Shown piece after piece: positions 19,408 through 30,691 of a DNA stretch of 64,000 nucleotides (positions are counted from its first letter, which is position 1; the number at the start of each line of letters is the position of its first letter). The position numbers and the translations under genes were made by a program. The DNA comes from Harmothoe impar (taxonomy: Eukaryota > Annelida > Polychaeta > Phyllodocida > Polynoidae). The notes under the pieces are model-generated. The model had not been told where the DNA came from, did no database searches, and was given only the letters and a program-made list of their open reading frames with translations. The DNA lies in the NCBI GenBank assembly GCA_947462335.1, contig OX381707.1:21020404-21084403 (forward strand), given 5' to 3'.

Positions 19408-22400
19408 GCATCATGACATCTGAGGAGGGAGGCGCTGGGCCTGTGGTGCAAGTAGGTGAAGGGAGGATCCTCATTATACAACTAGTTTGGTCATGCATCC
19501 TTTATAAATATGCTGTCTACATGAGAGTAGATACTGTAGATACTATTTTTGAACCGTTTTGTAAAGTGTTATAATATTGCCATATTCGTGTACAGCTCAT
19601 CAAGAGCTTTCATTTGTTATATGATAAGTACTATATATATTGGCCAAGATTTACTTTAAGATATATTTTTGTTACTTTTTGGCTGAATTATCGGGAACAT
19701 AATTATTTGAAATGAGATCCTTGACATTAAAGTTAGATATAAACTATGTATCATACAATATGACCCATTTCGTTAAAACTTGTGAACATTTTGTTTACAT
19801 GGAAATATTATTTATTACTAAGAATTCTTTCTAATAACATTGAATCGTTTTATACTCTGTACAATGATGAAGGGTGTGTGCAACGTGTGTGTGAGTAGTG
19901 CAGGGATGGATGTGTGTGTGACTGTGTGTGTGCGTAGTGTAAAGATGAGGGGTGTGTATGTGTGAGTAGTCCAGAGATGAAGGGTGTGTGTGAGTAGTGT
20001 AGGGATGAGGGGTGTCTGTGTGTGAGTAGTATAGGGATGAGGGTGTGTGTGTGAGTAGTGTGAGTAGTGTAGGGATGAGGGGTGTCTGTGTGTGTGTGAG
20101 TAGTGTAGGGATGGTGTGTGTGTGAGTAGTGTAGGGATGCGGGTGTGTGTGTGTGTGAGTAGTGTAGGGATGAGGGGTGTGTGTGTGTGAGTAGTGTAGG
20201 GGTGAGGGTGTGTGTGTGAGTGTGTGAGTAGTGTAGGGATGAGGGTGGGTGTGTGAGTAGTGTAGGGATGAGGGTGTGTGTGTGTGAGTAGTGTAGGGAT
20301 GAGGGTGTGTGTGTGTGAGTAGTGTAGGGGTGAGGGTGTGTGTGTGTGAGTGTGTGAGTAGTGTAGGGATGAGGGTGGGTGTGTGAGTAGTGTAGGGATG
20401 GTGTGTGTGTGTGAGTAGTGTAGGGATGCAGGTGTGTGTGAGTAGTGTAGGGATGAGGTGTGTGTGTGTGCGTGTGTGTGAGAGAAGTGTGGGGATAAGG
20501 GGTGTGTGTGAGTAGTGTAGGGATGAGGGTGTGTGTGTGTGAGTAGTGTAGGGGTGAGGGTGTGTGTGTGAGTGTGTGAGTAGTGTAGGGATGAGGGTGG
20601 GTTTGTCAGTAGTGTAGGGATGAGGGTGTGTGTGTGTGAGTAGTGTAGGGATGAGGGTGTGTGTGTGAGTAGTGTAGGGGTGAGGGTGTGTGTGTGAGTG
20701 TGTGAGTAGTGTAGGGATTAGGGTGGGTGTGTGAGTAGTGTAGGGATGAGGGTGTGTGAGTAGTGTAGGGATGAGGGTGTGTGTGTGAGTGTGTGAGTAG
20801 TGTAGGGATGAGGGTGTGTGTGTGTGAGTAGTGTAGGGATGAGGGTGTGTGTGTGAGTAGTGTGAGTAGTGTAGGGATGAGGGGTGTCTGTGTGTGTGTG
20901 AGTAGTGTAGGGATGCGGGTGTGTATGTGTGAGTAGTCCAGGGATGAGGGGTGTGTGTGTGAATAGTGTAGGGATGAGGGGTGTGTGTGTGTGAGTAGTG
21001 TAGGGATGAGGGGTGTGTGTGTGTGTGAGTAGTGTAGGGATGCGGGTGTGTATGTGTGAGTAGTCCAGGGATGACAGGTGTGTGTGAATAGTGTAGGAAT
21101 GAGGGTGTGTGTGTGTGCGAGTAGTGTAGGGATGAGGGGTGTGTGTGTGAGTAGTGTAGGGATGAGGGGTGTGTGTGTGTGAGTAGTGTAGGGATGAGGG
21201 GTGTGTGTGTGTGTGAGTAGTGTAGGGATGCGGGTGTGTGTGTGTGAGTAGTCCAGGGATGAGGGGTGTGTGTGTGAATAGTGTAGGGATGGTGTGTGTG
21301 TGAGTAGTGTAGGGATGAGGTGTGTGTGTGTGTGTGAGTAGTGTAGGGATGAGGGGTGTGTGTGTGTGTGAGTAGTGTAGGGGTGAGGGTGGGTGTGTGA
21401 GTAGTGTAGGGATGAGGGTGTGTGTGTGTGAGTAGTGTAGGGATGAGGGTGTGTGTGTGTGAGTAGTGTAGGGATGAGGTTGTGTGTGTGAGTAGTGTGA
21501 GTAGTGTAGGGATGAGGGGTGTGTGTGTGTGTGTGTGAGTAGTGTAGGGGTGAGGGTGTGTGTGTGAGTGTGTGAGTAGTGTAGGGATGAGGGTGGGTGT
21601 GTGAGTAGTGTAGGGATGAGGGTGTATGTGTGTGAGTAGTGTAGGGATGAGGGTGTGTGTGTGAGTAGTGTAGGGGTGAGGGTGTGTGTGTGAGTGTGTG
21701 AGTAGTGTAGGGATGAGGGTGGGTGTGTGAGTAGTGTAGGGATGGTGTGTGTGTGAGTAGTGTAGGGATGCGGGTGTGTGTGAGTAGTGTAGGGATGAGG
21801 TGTGTGTGTGTGCATGTGTGTGAGAGTAGTGTGGGGATAAGGGGTGTGTGTGAGTAGTGTAGGGATGCGGGTGTGTGTGTGTGAGTAGTGTAGGGATGAT
21901 GGTGTGTGTGTGAGTAGTGTAGGGGTGAGGGTGTGTGTGTGAGTGTGTGAGTAGTGTAGGGATGATGGTGGGTGTGTGAGTAGTGTAGGGATGAGGGTGT
22001 GTGTGTGTGTGAGTAGTGTAGGGATGAGGGTGTGTGTGTGAGTGTGTGAGTAGTGTAGGGATGAGGGTGTGTGTGTGTGAGTGTGAGTAGTGTAGGGATG
22101 AGGGGTGTGTGTGTGAGTGTGTGAGTAGTGTAGGGATGAGGGTGTGTGTGTGTGTGAGTAGTGTAGGGATGAGGGTGTGTGTGTGTGGGTAGTGTAGGGG
22201 TGAGGGTGTGTGTGTGAGTGGTGTAGGGATGAGGGTGTGTGTGTGTGAGTGTGAGTAGTGTAGGGATGAGGTGTGTGTGTGAGTGTGTGAGTAGTGTAGG
22301 GATGAGGGTGTGTGTGTGTGAGTGTGTGAGTAGTGTAGGGATGAGTGTGTGTATGTGTGTGTGTGTGTGTGAGTGTGTGAGTAGTGTAGGGAAGAGGGAC

Positions 22401-22526
22401 ATCCCAAAACCGGGGGGGGGGTTGCAAATCTGCCACTGTGCATTACCAAACATGTTGTATAATGAGGAACCTCCGCTTTACCTACCTGCACCCACAGATC
22501 CACCCCCTCCTCAGATGGCATGATGC
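19408..22526. mobile_element. 3.1-kb inverted-repeat element enclosing a GT-rich minisatellite
   Basis: Arms of about 90 bp, 19408-19499 and 22437-22526, are imperfect inverted repeats. Each begins GCATCATG(A/C)CATCTGAGGAGG and contains CTCATTATACAAC. Nearly everything between them is one minisatellite plus AT-rich DNA (19500-19860). No transposase. Target duplication was not found, so the boundaries are those of the arms. Confidence 0.6.
19875..22395 (+). repeat. GAGTAGTGTAGGGATGAGGG-(GT)n minisatellite
   Basis: About 2.5 kb of units of 26-38 bp: GAGTAGTGTAGGGATGAGGG followed by GTGTGTGTGT of variable length, roughly 80 units. Complementary-strand frames of up to 896 codons (rich in Thr, His, Pro, Tyr) are artefacts of a stop-free repeat: all three minus frames are open over large parts. 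Confidence 0.95.
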
Positions 22527-22615
22527 AAACTTTAACGTCATCCTACTCTACTGTATCGGGGTGGGGGTCTACAAGTACAATAATCAGGATAATATACATC
22601 CGGCCAATGGTTCAG

Positions 22616-22814
22616 TTAACCCTTTAAAGATAGATGTTGCTAAAATGCAGCAATGCAGCCCCGCCGAGTAACTCGCTGGTGCTACCTGGGCGCATCATGC
22701 CGAACCTTCGGGAGGGTATACAGCCCGATGGGTCTGCTGCCAGGGCTGAATGCAAGCATCATGACGACCAAGGACATAATGCATTAGAGGATTATGCCGT
22801 TTTTGAAGGGTTAA
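22616..22814. mobile_element. TTAA-type MITE, full-length 199 bp
   Basis: TTAACCCTTTAAAGATAGAT at the left, CGTTTTTGAAGGGTTAA at the right. Inner CAGCCCCGCCGAGTAACTCG and CTGCCAGGGCTGAATGCA. Confidence 0.7.
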
Positions 22815-23141
22815 TAACTAATCGCTGGGTTAGTGTTGATGCGCAGTACACAGTGCAGCACTATCATAATAGTTGGCCCTCGATAATGACCCCCAATCAA
22901 ATGGCGTGTATGATTCAGATACACGTCAATCACTCCCAATGCACTTATACGACTAATTATTGAGGTGTACCTCGATCGTACAGTAGGCCTATCAGTGTTT
23001 GTCTAGTGGCGAAGTGGGGGGGGGGGGCAAAACTGTGGGGATATTTTTGCATGGACAATGAAATGATAAGTTTGAAGTAAAAGCTGTTTTGTTCTGAATT
23101 GATATGAGGTCCGTCCTCCTGGGAACTACTAGTTCACAGAG

Positions 23142-23603
23142 GTCGTCCGGGGGGGGGGATCAAGTGCCGTGGCGCCCTCTATACCGCGGAGCATATATGC
23201 TGCTGCACCGGCCTAATAGCGGCAGTCTCAAACAGGGCACGGAGCAGGCAACACTATACAGTCCAGTGTGGTCCAAACCTGTTGGAAGGTCTTTAGTATA
23301 CACAATTGGCATGAGGTGGCACCACTGTACTGAAGGATGGCCATGGTCATATATAGTCTACCCTCAGTACATTTGCATTGCATTGAAAGAGCATGAATGA
23401 AATCCTCATATTGAGATAACGACAGAAGCTTTAAAATGCTACATTGAAATATAACTTGCAAAAGGGTAAATCTTCCCAGGAAAAAATGCAATAGAAATCA
23501 AGCTTGAATAGCTTTTGTGTAATATCTGCTTAAAATATGGTTAAAAATGACTGTGTGTCACTCAATGTGGATGGCGCTGTGGCACTTGATCCCCCCCCCC
23601 CTT
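23142..23603. mobile_element. Candidate 0.45-kb element with GGGGGATCAAGTGCC ends
   Basis: GGGGGATCAAGTGCCGTGGC near the left and its near-complement (GCTGTGGCACTTGATCCCCC) near the right form inverted ends inside G/C homopolymers. Interior unique, no ORF of note. Confidence 0.5.
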
Positions 23604-23644
23604 AGTCGTCCCCATAGCTAGACATGTAGTTCATTTTAATCCCT

Positions 23645-23775
23645 CCCCTACCGAATGCAGTCTTAGTGGGTCTACCCGCCGGGGCTGCATTCGGTAATCA
23701 TGTCGATCCCTTTTGAGATATATCAACCTCGTTATGTCAGAATGATACATCAATGCAGCACTCATCATCATCATT
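23645..23775. mobile_element. TTAA-type MITE fragment
   Basis: CCGAATGCAGTCTTAGTGGG and CCGGGGCTGCATTCGGTAAT face each other; the outer ends are missing. Confidence 0.4.
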
Positions 23776-23799
23776 TACACACAAAGGGGTTTCTATGTT

Positions 23800-23900
23800 T
23801 AGGATAGATCCCTGTACGAGGGGTCTATGGCATTTAGACACCGACCGTAGGGAGGCTGTCTAAATGACATAGTCCCCGAATTAATGGGATCTATCCGACT
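23800..23900. repeat. Foldback sequence GGATAGATCCC...GGGATCTATCC
   Basis: Two nested inverted pairs: GGATAGATCCC / GGGATCTATCC and GTCTATGGCATTTAGACA / TGTCTAAATGACATAG. A related single arm follows at 23955-23980 (GGGGTCTACGGCATATAGAC). Confidence 0.6.
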
Positions 23901-24204
23901 TAGAACCTGGTATTTAATTGCCATTTAATTACCTTTTAATTACCCTAAATGACCGTGGGGTCTACGGCATATAGACACCCACAAATCCAGCTCTCCCATT
24001 GGTCAATTTGAAATACTAGGTTCTAATAATCAGTTTTTCCATTCCTTTCTATTTTGAGTGAGTTCCTGGGCTTCCTCGGGTGTTTTTTTTAATATCTGTC
24101 AGATCTTTATCTAGTGCCTTTAGCTATGTTAAAGCATTGGCCGCCTCATAGTTTCATTGTTTGCCCTCTTGCTTCCGCTAGTGATTTTAGACACATACTT
24201 TGCT

Positions 24205-24309
24205 CTTCGGTAACACTGGCGAGTTACTCCCCAGTGCTACATTGACGCACCGTGACGACCATGCAATGGGATAATGATTAAAAGCATTATGCTGCCTTTA
24301 AAGGGTTAA
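24205..24309. mobile_element. TTAA-type MITE, right half
   Basis: Ends GCTGCCTTTAAAGGGTTAA at 24309; the core CTGGCGAGTTACTCCCCAG is recognisable. Confidence 0.5.
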
Positions 24310-24335
24310 CATGCTATATATCATATTCTGTTTCT

Positions 24336-24471
<136 letters not shown>

Positions 24472-24516
24472 TGTAAAAGGATCCGATTAGGACTGTAACG
24501 GTTCGTGGAAAAGTCG

Positions 24517-24707
24517 GACCCCACGGCCACGGGGAATCGAACCCCCGCCGCTCTGTTCAGAGTAGAGAATAGGGACCTTTAGCATACCACGTAAAAGCTT
24601 ATAAAATGCAGACGTAGCAGTGCTGAAAGGATAGGATACGTCTGCGTTTAATGAGCTTTTACGTGGCTGCGAAAGGTCCCTAATGCTGACCACTACACCA
24701 TGGGACC
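24517..24707 (-). pseudogene. tRNA-Gln(CTG)-like sequence split by a palindromic MITE
   Basis: Minus strand. The 5' end GGTCCCATGGTGTAGTGGT with A box (24700-24684) is tRNA-Gln-like. After the insertion come CTCTACTCTGAACAGAG, an anticodon arm whose 7-base loop CTCTGAA carries CTG at positions 34-36 (A-C mismatch closing the stem), and a T arm with a perfect B box GGTTCGATTCC (24543-24533). Poly-T (24512-24509) follows as a Pol III terminator. The 3' acceptor strand is degenerate (GTGGGGTCC, with about six extra bases before it). A tRNA-derived SINE head is the main alternative to a true tRNA pseudogene. A functional tRNA is unlikely with 114 bp inserted between D and anticodon arms. Confidence 0.55.
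24571..24681. mobile_element. 111-bp palindromic MITE inside the tRNA-like sequence
   Basis: AGGGACCTTTAGCATACCAC on the left pairs with the complement on the right (AGGGACCTTTCGCAGCCAC). The arms extend about 46 bp, so the element is almost wholly a hairpin. A 3-bp AAT flanks both sides (24568-24570, 24682-24684). Removing element plus one AAT restores a contiguous tRNA-like arm order. Confidence 0.75.
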
Positions 24708-25214
24708 AGTGCTTCTCTCATTCTTGGGCTACCAGAGGCGCCAGTGCGCTCTCTAGGCACGCCCGGGCTGCCCCAAGCTATACCTGCCCGCTGTGTACAG
24801 TACTTATAGTATCGATATCATGAAAATCGAGTGTATAGTGTACTCTATATATAGACTCCATCAAACGCGGAGGCTCTTCTCTGGCTATTGTACTACTGTC
24901 AGTATGAATAAATCAGGTATAACAGGTATATAGCTATAATTCAGGGGGCTTTGTGTGTCCAGCCATGTTACATGATATTACATAAACCCACCGGTAAGTC
25001 AACCTCACGTATAAGCCGATCCACCGTGAAAAAATATGCTTAATATATATGTAGTCGGCTTATATCAATATGGAGAAGAAATTTTTAAAAATAAATCGGC
25101 CTCCCGGTATATCCAGATTACGTTCTTCTCCCACAACCTTGAACTCTGTCATATGGGCCATATGTAGCTTTGATACCTCATATAGATCATACTGGGCTGA
25201 TACACTCCCGAAGG

Positions 25215-25275
25215 CTCAACATATATGAATGCATCATGAGAATGAAGGACATAGCGACTTTGGTTTGTGCGTAAA
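25215..25275. mobile_element. TTAA-type MITE fragment
   Basis: Only CTCAACATATATGAATGCATC and ATGAAGGACATAGCGACTTT resemble the family. Confidence 0.25.
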
Positions 25276-25504
25276 GTCGGAAACTAGCTCTGGTTAAATT
25301 AATGATTAAAATAATCTGTTAAATACTTGTTCATAGATTCAACATTACATACATGGCATAATGGTGTAACATGAATCAATGGCAAGCATGGTTTTAACTG
25401 TTTACTGATCTGCCTGGGCTGACTTCCTAGCATCCAGTGCAGTTCATTTCACCTCTAATTATCCCATTTCAGCCATGGACCTTTGAGAAGTGGTTAACAG
25501 TTAA

Positions 25505-25654
25505 CATATCCCGACCAGGATTAACAAGAAACTAAGGAAAGAGCACGTCACCTCGACAACTGACCTCCAGTGTCTCTCTGAGAAGAACATTGATGACCTA
25601 CAACTGACCATTGGGGATGCTGACCGACTCAGAACTGCCCTTCAGAGTGTTTGA
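25505..25654 (+). CDS. Possible orphan SAM-domain-like exon or relic
   Basis: A 49-residue stretch ends at TGA (25652-25654). LSEKNIDDLQLTIGDADRLR followed by TALQSV resembles helices 3-5 of a SAM domain (pattern LTEEDLxxLGI.LGxRxxLLxAI). It is open from a TAA at 25502. No start codon or convincing acceptor with a matching upstream half was found. It may be a terminal exon of an unseen gene or chance. Low confidence. Confidence 0.25.
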   Translation, partial: HIPTRINKKLRKEHVTSTTDLQCLSEKNIDDLQLTIGDADRLRTALQSV

Positions 25655-26690
25655 AGTAAAAATAGGGATTCTTTTGAGACACCCAATGGAATTTGATAAA
25701 ACTAGCCACGAAATGGCCGCCGTTTCCATCTTGGACAAGCAGCCATTTATGATCGGCTGATGTCTATGACCAGCTAGCCAGGTTCTGTGTTAAAGTATAA
25801 ATATGTGCTAAACAATGTACGGTTCATTAAGTATTAAGCCATGCTTTTATTTTTTCCTGACATTTCTATATACACATCTGCCCTAAATAAGCTTTTTTCA
25901 TTGTGTTCATAGATAGTTGCTGCTCATAGATGGTTACAGGTCATAGTTCTGTAATCTCACAAGCCTCAGTGTTGCTGCACTGAATGAATTTTTATATTTA
26001 AGTAGATTAATTATGCTTAAAGGGACACCTGAAACACTTTTTTTTTAAAGTTAAGTGAATATAATTATATCAAATGCCATTATGACCTCCAGTTTCATAT
26101 ACATTGCGAGATTGAACTTGAAGCGGCTTAAAGCTTTTAAGGTACTTAAAGTGGTAAAGGCCTTCTAAATTTGTTTAAATGCAAACATTCATGCAGTAAT
26201 GACCCCTGTCAATTGTTAGGGTATCCATTGCGTTATCTGGCGCATTAGAATTATAGATTTGTGTATGAATCAAGTCACTAATAAGCGGTACACCTTTTCC
26301 AATGAACATCGACTAAATTCCACCATTGAATCTATACAGTTCCACCTTGTCAATAAATGAACAACCCTTTATATTGTATTAAATCATTGTAAAATGTTCT
26401 ATCACCTTCTCCAAACTAATTTACTTACTGCTTTGCACAACTTGATCAAAAGGGCATCCACCATGATATAAAAACAGGTTTTAAATAGAACCAAATTAGA
26501 AAAATTCCTTAACACAGTCTTACTTGGTTCAGTTTTAAATAAATTGGTTGGCTCAATTCCCACTAGAACTATACCAAAGCACACCCTTGGATCCACCAAG
26601 GCGTGGTCTGGACTAATATGAAATACTATAAGTCTCCTGGAAGTGTGAGTTAGTGTGTTTGAAGCCTGCGACATTAGACTGGTAGTTAGC
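25655..26690. other. Intergenic DNA, nothing assigned
   Basis: AT-rich; a diverged GGGTTGTTCATTTATT-type MITE end lies near 26352-26371. A 90-codon minus-strand frame at 26402-26674 has no recognisable protein. Confidence 0.4.
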
Positions 26691-26699
26691 TAGTAGTTT

Positions 26700-27073
26700 T
26701 ATCAGTATATCAGAAGCCCCCAAAATCCCATCCCACATCCTACATCTCTCATACCCTCATCACCAGCAATCATAATCAATTCACCAATCACCTCATTGTC
26801 CGTACTGCCATGTACTATATGTATATGTAAATGTCCATAAGTCTACTGGACACAGAAGGCTGAGACCCAGGCAAGGGCTCCAGCCTCAAGAGTTATATAC
26901 TCAATGAACTCTAGCTATAATATTGGTATTAATACTTATTGTACATATTTCTTTACTTAATTATTTATATTATAAACCCCAGAGATGCCGACAGAAGACA
27001 CATGTAAATGGAGCCAAATTTATCGAATATCATGAAAATGAATAAATTTGTTTAAACCAAAAAAAAAAAAAGA
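26700..27073 (+). mobile_element. 5'-truncated LINE 3' end with poly-A
   Basis: Non-coding sequence with AATAAA (27040-27045) shortly before a 13-A run (27060-27072). The composition resembles a LINE 3' untranslated tail. No coding part is left, so a processed transcript is possible. Confidence 0.4.
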
Positions 27074-27074
27074 G

Positions 27075-28130
27075 TATAGATCTAGGACAGGACTCAGGCA
27101 TGCAGGCTGTTTGTCTGCTTAGGCTGTGTAGGCATTACAAGCCCAACAGACAGTTCACTATGAATCCCTCGCTGGGACCCTCAACCACCACATAGCATGC
27201 CCAATATCATGAATGATTAAGATAAACTACATAGATAAGCCAAAAACAATCCCACACCAGCCACACAAGTGTACTCCAATTATTTACAAAATGCATTTTG
27301 TTCCGCATGCAACTCATTTCAAGTGTCCATGAAACATAATGTTCCCAGTTACTGCTGATCTGTGTAACTCGTTTCTAGATGAGTGGACCAGTACATAAGG
27401 CCTACAGTAAAGCACAGCACATGAATAGTTGCATATCAGCAAATGTAAGATGCCTCACGCCTGGTAAATAGAAGGAAGGGTTCAGTCAATTTTGATCTAT
27501 CAACGATTTCTCTTAATCACTTGGGACTGCATTGGTTTGATATATATGATGGTGTAATAAAAGCAAAAAAAAAGCAATGCTTCATAGTGCTTGATTTGGA
27601 TATATTGGCAATTGAAGATAGGGCACCCTTAACAACAGCTGGCTATGGGAAAATCCCTATTTTTTCGACATTCTTAAACTTCTTGAAAAATTGACCAAAT
27701 ATATATATCTCAACCAAACTTCTCAGATGTTTAGAGATCATTAGTGACACAACCAATCCAATGAAATTAGCAGTCATAAGGTGAAACCGGAGAGCCATGG
27801 AGGCTTGACACAATCGTGCACTATAGAGTCACAGCGAGTTGAGATGTGAAAAAGGAGTTTTCTATTGTTTTCATAAACTCTTTTTTTTCAATATAATTAT
27901 TATCAGTTTATTATCATTTCCGTTAGTTCGTTAACATTGTAAGTCTGTTTGTATACTGTTAACTGTGGAAGCCAGACAATCTCAGGGCACAGTGAAATGT
28001 ACAACAGCAGACGCTAATTGGCACTCTGATACTACCACCGTGCATACAGTGTGTGCTGTAACACTATAACGAATGGCACTTGACTTCTGTCAGGCTATAA
28101 CACACTGTCTACCATATGAGCATTTAGGTG
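27075..28130. other. Intergenic DNA, nothing assigned
   Basis: No ORF, tandem repeat or inverted ends noticed. Confidence 0.4.
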
Positions 28131-28135
28131 CCCAG

Positions 28136-28565
28136 GTAAAAAAAATATCATGATAAATATCATGATTTATCATGTTGAACCATGATATATCATGATCTAT
28201 CAGGATAAATCATAATTAATCATGTTTTCTCCTACCATAATTAATCATGATGAATCATACTTTATTGTGATTTTACCTCATGATAGGGGAAATCATGATT
28301 AATCATGTTTTCCTCTACCATGATTAATATGATTAATCATACTATTTCATATTTTTACCTCCTGAGCGGCGAAATCATGATTAATCATGTTTTCTTCCAT
28401 CATGATAAATTATACTTTATCATGAAATTACCTTTTTGGAGGGGAAATCATTATCAATCATGTTTTCTCCAACTATAATTAATCATGATTAATCATACTA
28501 CATTATGATCTTACCTTCTGAGATGTGAAATCATGATAAATCATGTTTTCTTCTATCATGATATA
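28136..28565. repeat. ATCATGATTAATCATG satellite, segment 1
   Basis: Five imperfect units of about 75-82 bp, each with (AAATCATGATTAATCATGTTTTC), a (TATCATGATAAATC)-like middle and a non-AT spacer such as TACCTCCTGAGCGGCG. It is dense in the self-complementary core ATCATGAT. It resumes at 30078, 30612 and 32275 after LINE insertions. Confidence 0.85.
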
Positions 28566-30077
28566 TCTAGTATAAAGATGTACGCAGATGACATTGTGCT
28601 ATACGCTGAGTCGCAGTACCCAGCAGTGGCCCTCAGAAACCTACAAGCAGATGCAAATTTACTGGACCTGAAATGTGATGAGTTGGGATTAACAATAAAT
28701 CACGACAAGACAAAACTGATATGGTATTGCGCAGATCACAACAAAAAATACTGCAGTAATAGGAATTTCTTTCTGGGAGGCCAAAAAATTGCTGAGGTAT
28801 CTTGTTTCAATTACCTAGGTGCAAAAATAGACAGCGCCCTCAGCATGGAGAACTTTGCTAGTGATAGTATATGAAATGCAAACTTCCTGCAGTTCAAATT
28901 CGCAAGACTGAGATACCTGATGTCAGAATATGATGCCACCATTCTATTTAAACAAGACATAATGCCCCACTTCGATTACTGTGGGTTCCTACTAGATAGC
29001 AGTACTGACAGCAACATAAAGAAGCTACAAGTAATACAAAATAGAATGTTAAGATGCGTTAAATGCATTAGAACATGGGAGAGCTCGGTAGAGGACTTAC
29101 ATGATATGTGTGAAATACCACAACAAACACCCTGGAGGAAGGAGATGCTGATGTCTTTGCTGTTCAATAAATCCAAGAAAGACCCTCCCCCAGTGCAGCG
29201 ACTTAGAACAAGAAACGACCACAAAAGGAACTACAAAATGCCGTTCCCGCGCTGCACCAAGTTAAAAAAAAGCCCCCTGTATAGAGGGTTACAACTCTGG
29301 AACAAGCTGCCACTTCACATTCAGGAAGCAGAGAAAAAAGTAACTTTCAAAGGGAAAACTAAGTTATGGTTTGGCACCAACATGAAAGGAAGAAAGCAGT
29401 TAGTGATTGACAGACAAAGGCAAAGGCCAAACAGGAGGCAACCAGTTAGGGTGCAAGCGCCCCTCAGGCCCCCTCCAAGGAGAGCACTCCCCTAACTGAC
29501 AACAAGCTGAAGTTAACTGGCGTGCTAAGATTCTCATGTATATTGTAATAGTAGCAATAAATCCTACAGGTTAAACACCGACAAGCCCACTGAACTGGGG
29601 AACTCTACCGTAAAGTCGAGGGAACAAGAATTTTAATTGAAAATGGGGTAGGGGATGAAATATTATTCTTAAGTTAGCATTCATCTGTACATTACTCACC
29701 AGCTGTACATCAAAATGTAATTAAGTTAATATGTACATATGTGGTTAACGTTAACAGTCTGCAAACAGCAGCAAAACCTCATGCAGTCAAACAGCTACAG
29801 GCAAAAACGAGGCATCAACCACCGCAGTTAAGAAAGACAAGGCCGAAGGGCCAACCCATCCATCACATTGGAACCACTTAGAGACTAGGAATGTAGATAC
29901 AACTGTACCCAAAAGAGCAATATAACGATGAACACTTATCATAAGTAACAATGTAGCATACTCACGCACGATGTACATCTTCTCCCTGTTTGATACTGTA
30001 TGAGCAAAAATGACGAAAGGAAAAACATCAGCGTAAATAAAACCTGATGACGTTTCATCAAAAAAAAAAAAAAAAAT
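28566..30077 (+). mobile_element. 5'-truncated non-LTR retrotransposon (RT C-terminal part, 3' UTR, poly-A)
   Basis: The coding part begins at the catalytic box MYADDIVLYA (28578-28607) and continues in one frame to 29496, apart from a TGA at 28872-28874 (probably CGA in the parent). C-terminal features: LQVIQNRMLRCVK, a thumb-region motif, and YRGLQLWNKLPLHIQEA, typical of the tail of CR1/Jockey-like RTs without RNase H. About 560 bp of 3' UTR and a 17-A tail (30060-30076) follow. Insertion lies within the ATCATGAT satellite; no target duplication was found. Confidence 0.8.
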
Positions 30078-30526
30078 TTAAATCATACTTTATCATGATC
30101 TAACGTCCTGAGAGGGGAAACATGATTTATCATGATTTTTACCTAACCATATTTAATAATAATTTATCATGATTTATCGTGATTTTATCCATTTATCATG
30201 ATTTTACATGACCCTGATAAATCATGATATATTATGATTGGTCATGATTTCACACATTAAGAGGGAAAACATCATTTATCATGGTTCTACCCATTGAAAG
30301 GGAAAACAATATTGGTTCATCACGGTTATATTTGACTATGATTAATCATACATTATGATTTATTATGATCTCTCCCATGGATAGGAAAACATGATTAATC
30401 ATGATTTTATCTGATCATGATTAATCATGGTGTATTATGATTTATCATGATTTTGCTCAATGAGAGGGTGACATGATTTATCATGATTTTATCTTGCCAT
30501 AATTAATTATATTATACCATGATATA
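30078..30526. repeat. ATCATGATT satellite, segment 2
   Basis: Continuation of the 28136 array with units around GAGAGGGGAAACATGATTTA and TCATGATTTTACC. Confidence 0.75.
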
Positions 30527-30611
30527 TATGCGCATGAATTGCATGGCACAAACAAGGCCTGCATGGCCCTATGTAATGCAAGTAAAATAAAAGAATTAAC
30601 AACAACAACAA
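30527..30611 (+). mobile_element. Very short LINE 3' tail
   Basis: About 85 bp: GGCACAAACAAGGCCTGCAT then GTAATGCAAGTAAAATAAAAG and a terminal (AAC)n run. The tail and microsatellite end are typical of CR1/L2-like LINEs. It too sits inside the satellite. Confidence 0.5.
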
Positions 30612-30691
30612 TGATTTATCATGATTTTACCCATTGAGAGGGAAAACATTATTTATCATAATTTTATTTGACCATAATTAATTATAATATA
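30612..30691. repeat. ATCATGATT satellite, segment 3
   Basis: About one unit, between two LINE-derived insertions. Confidence 0.6.

Noticed and set aside
19831..22521. Open frames of 572-896 codons on the minus strand rich in Thr, His, Pro and Tyr
   Set aside because: They are the translation of a GT-rich minisatellite. All three minus frames are open across it, which only a stop-free repeat does.
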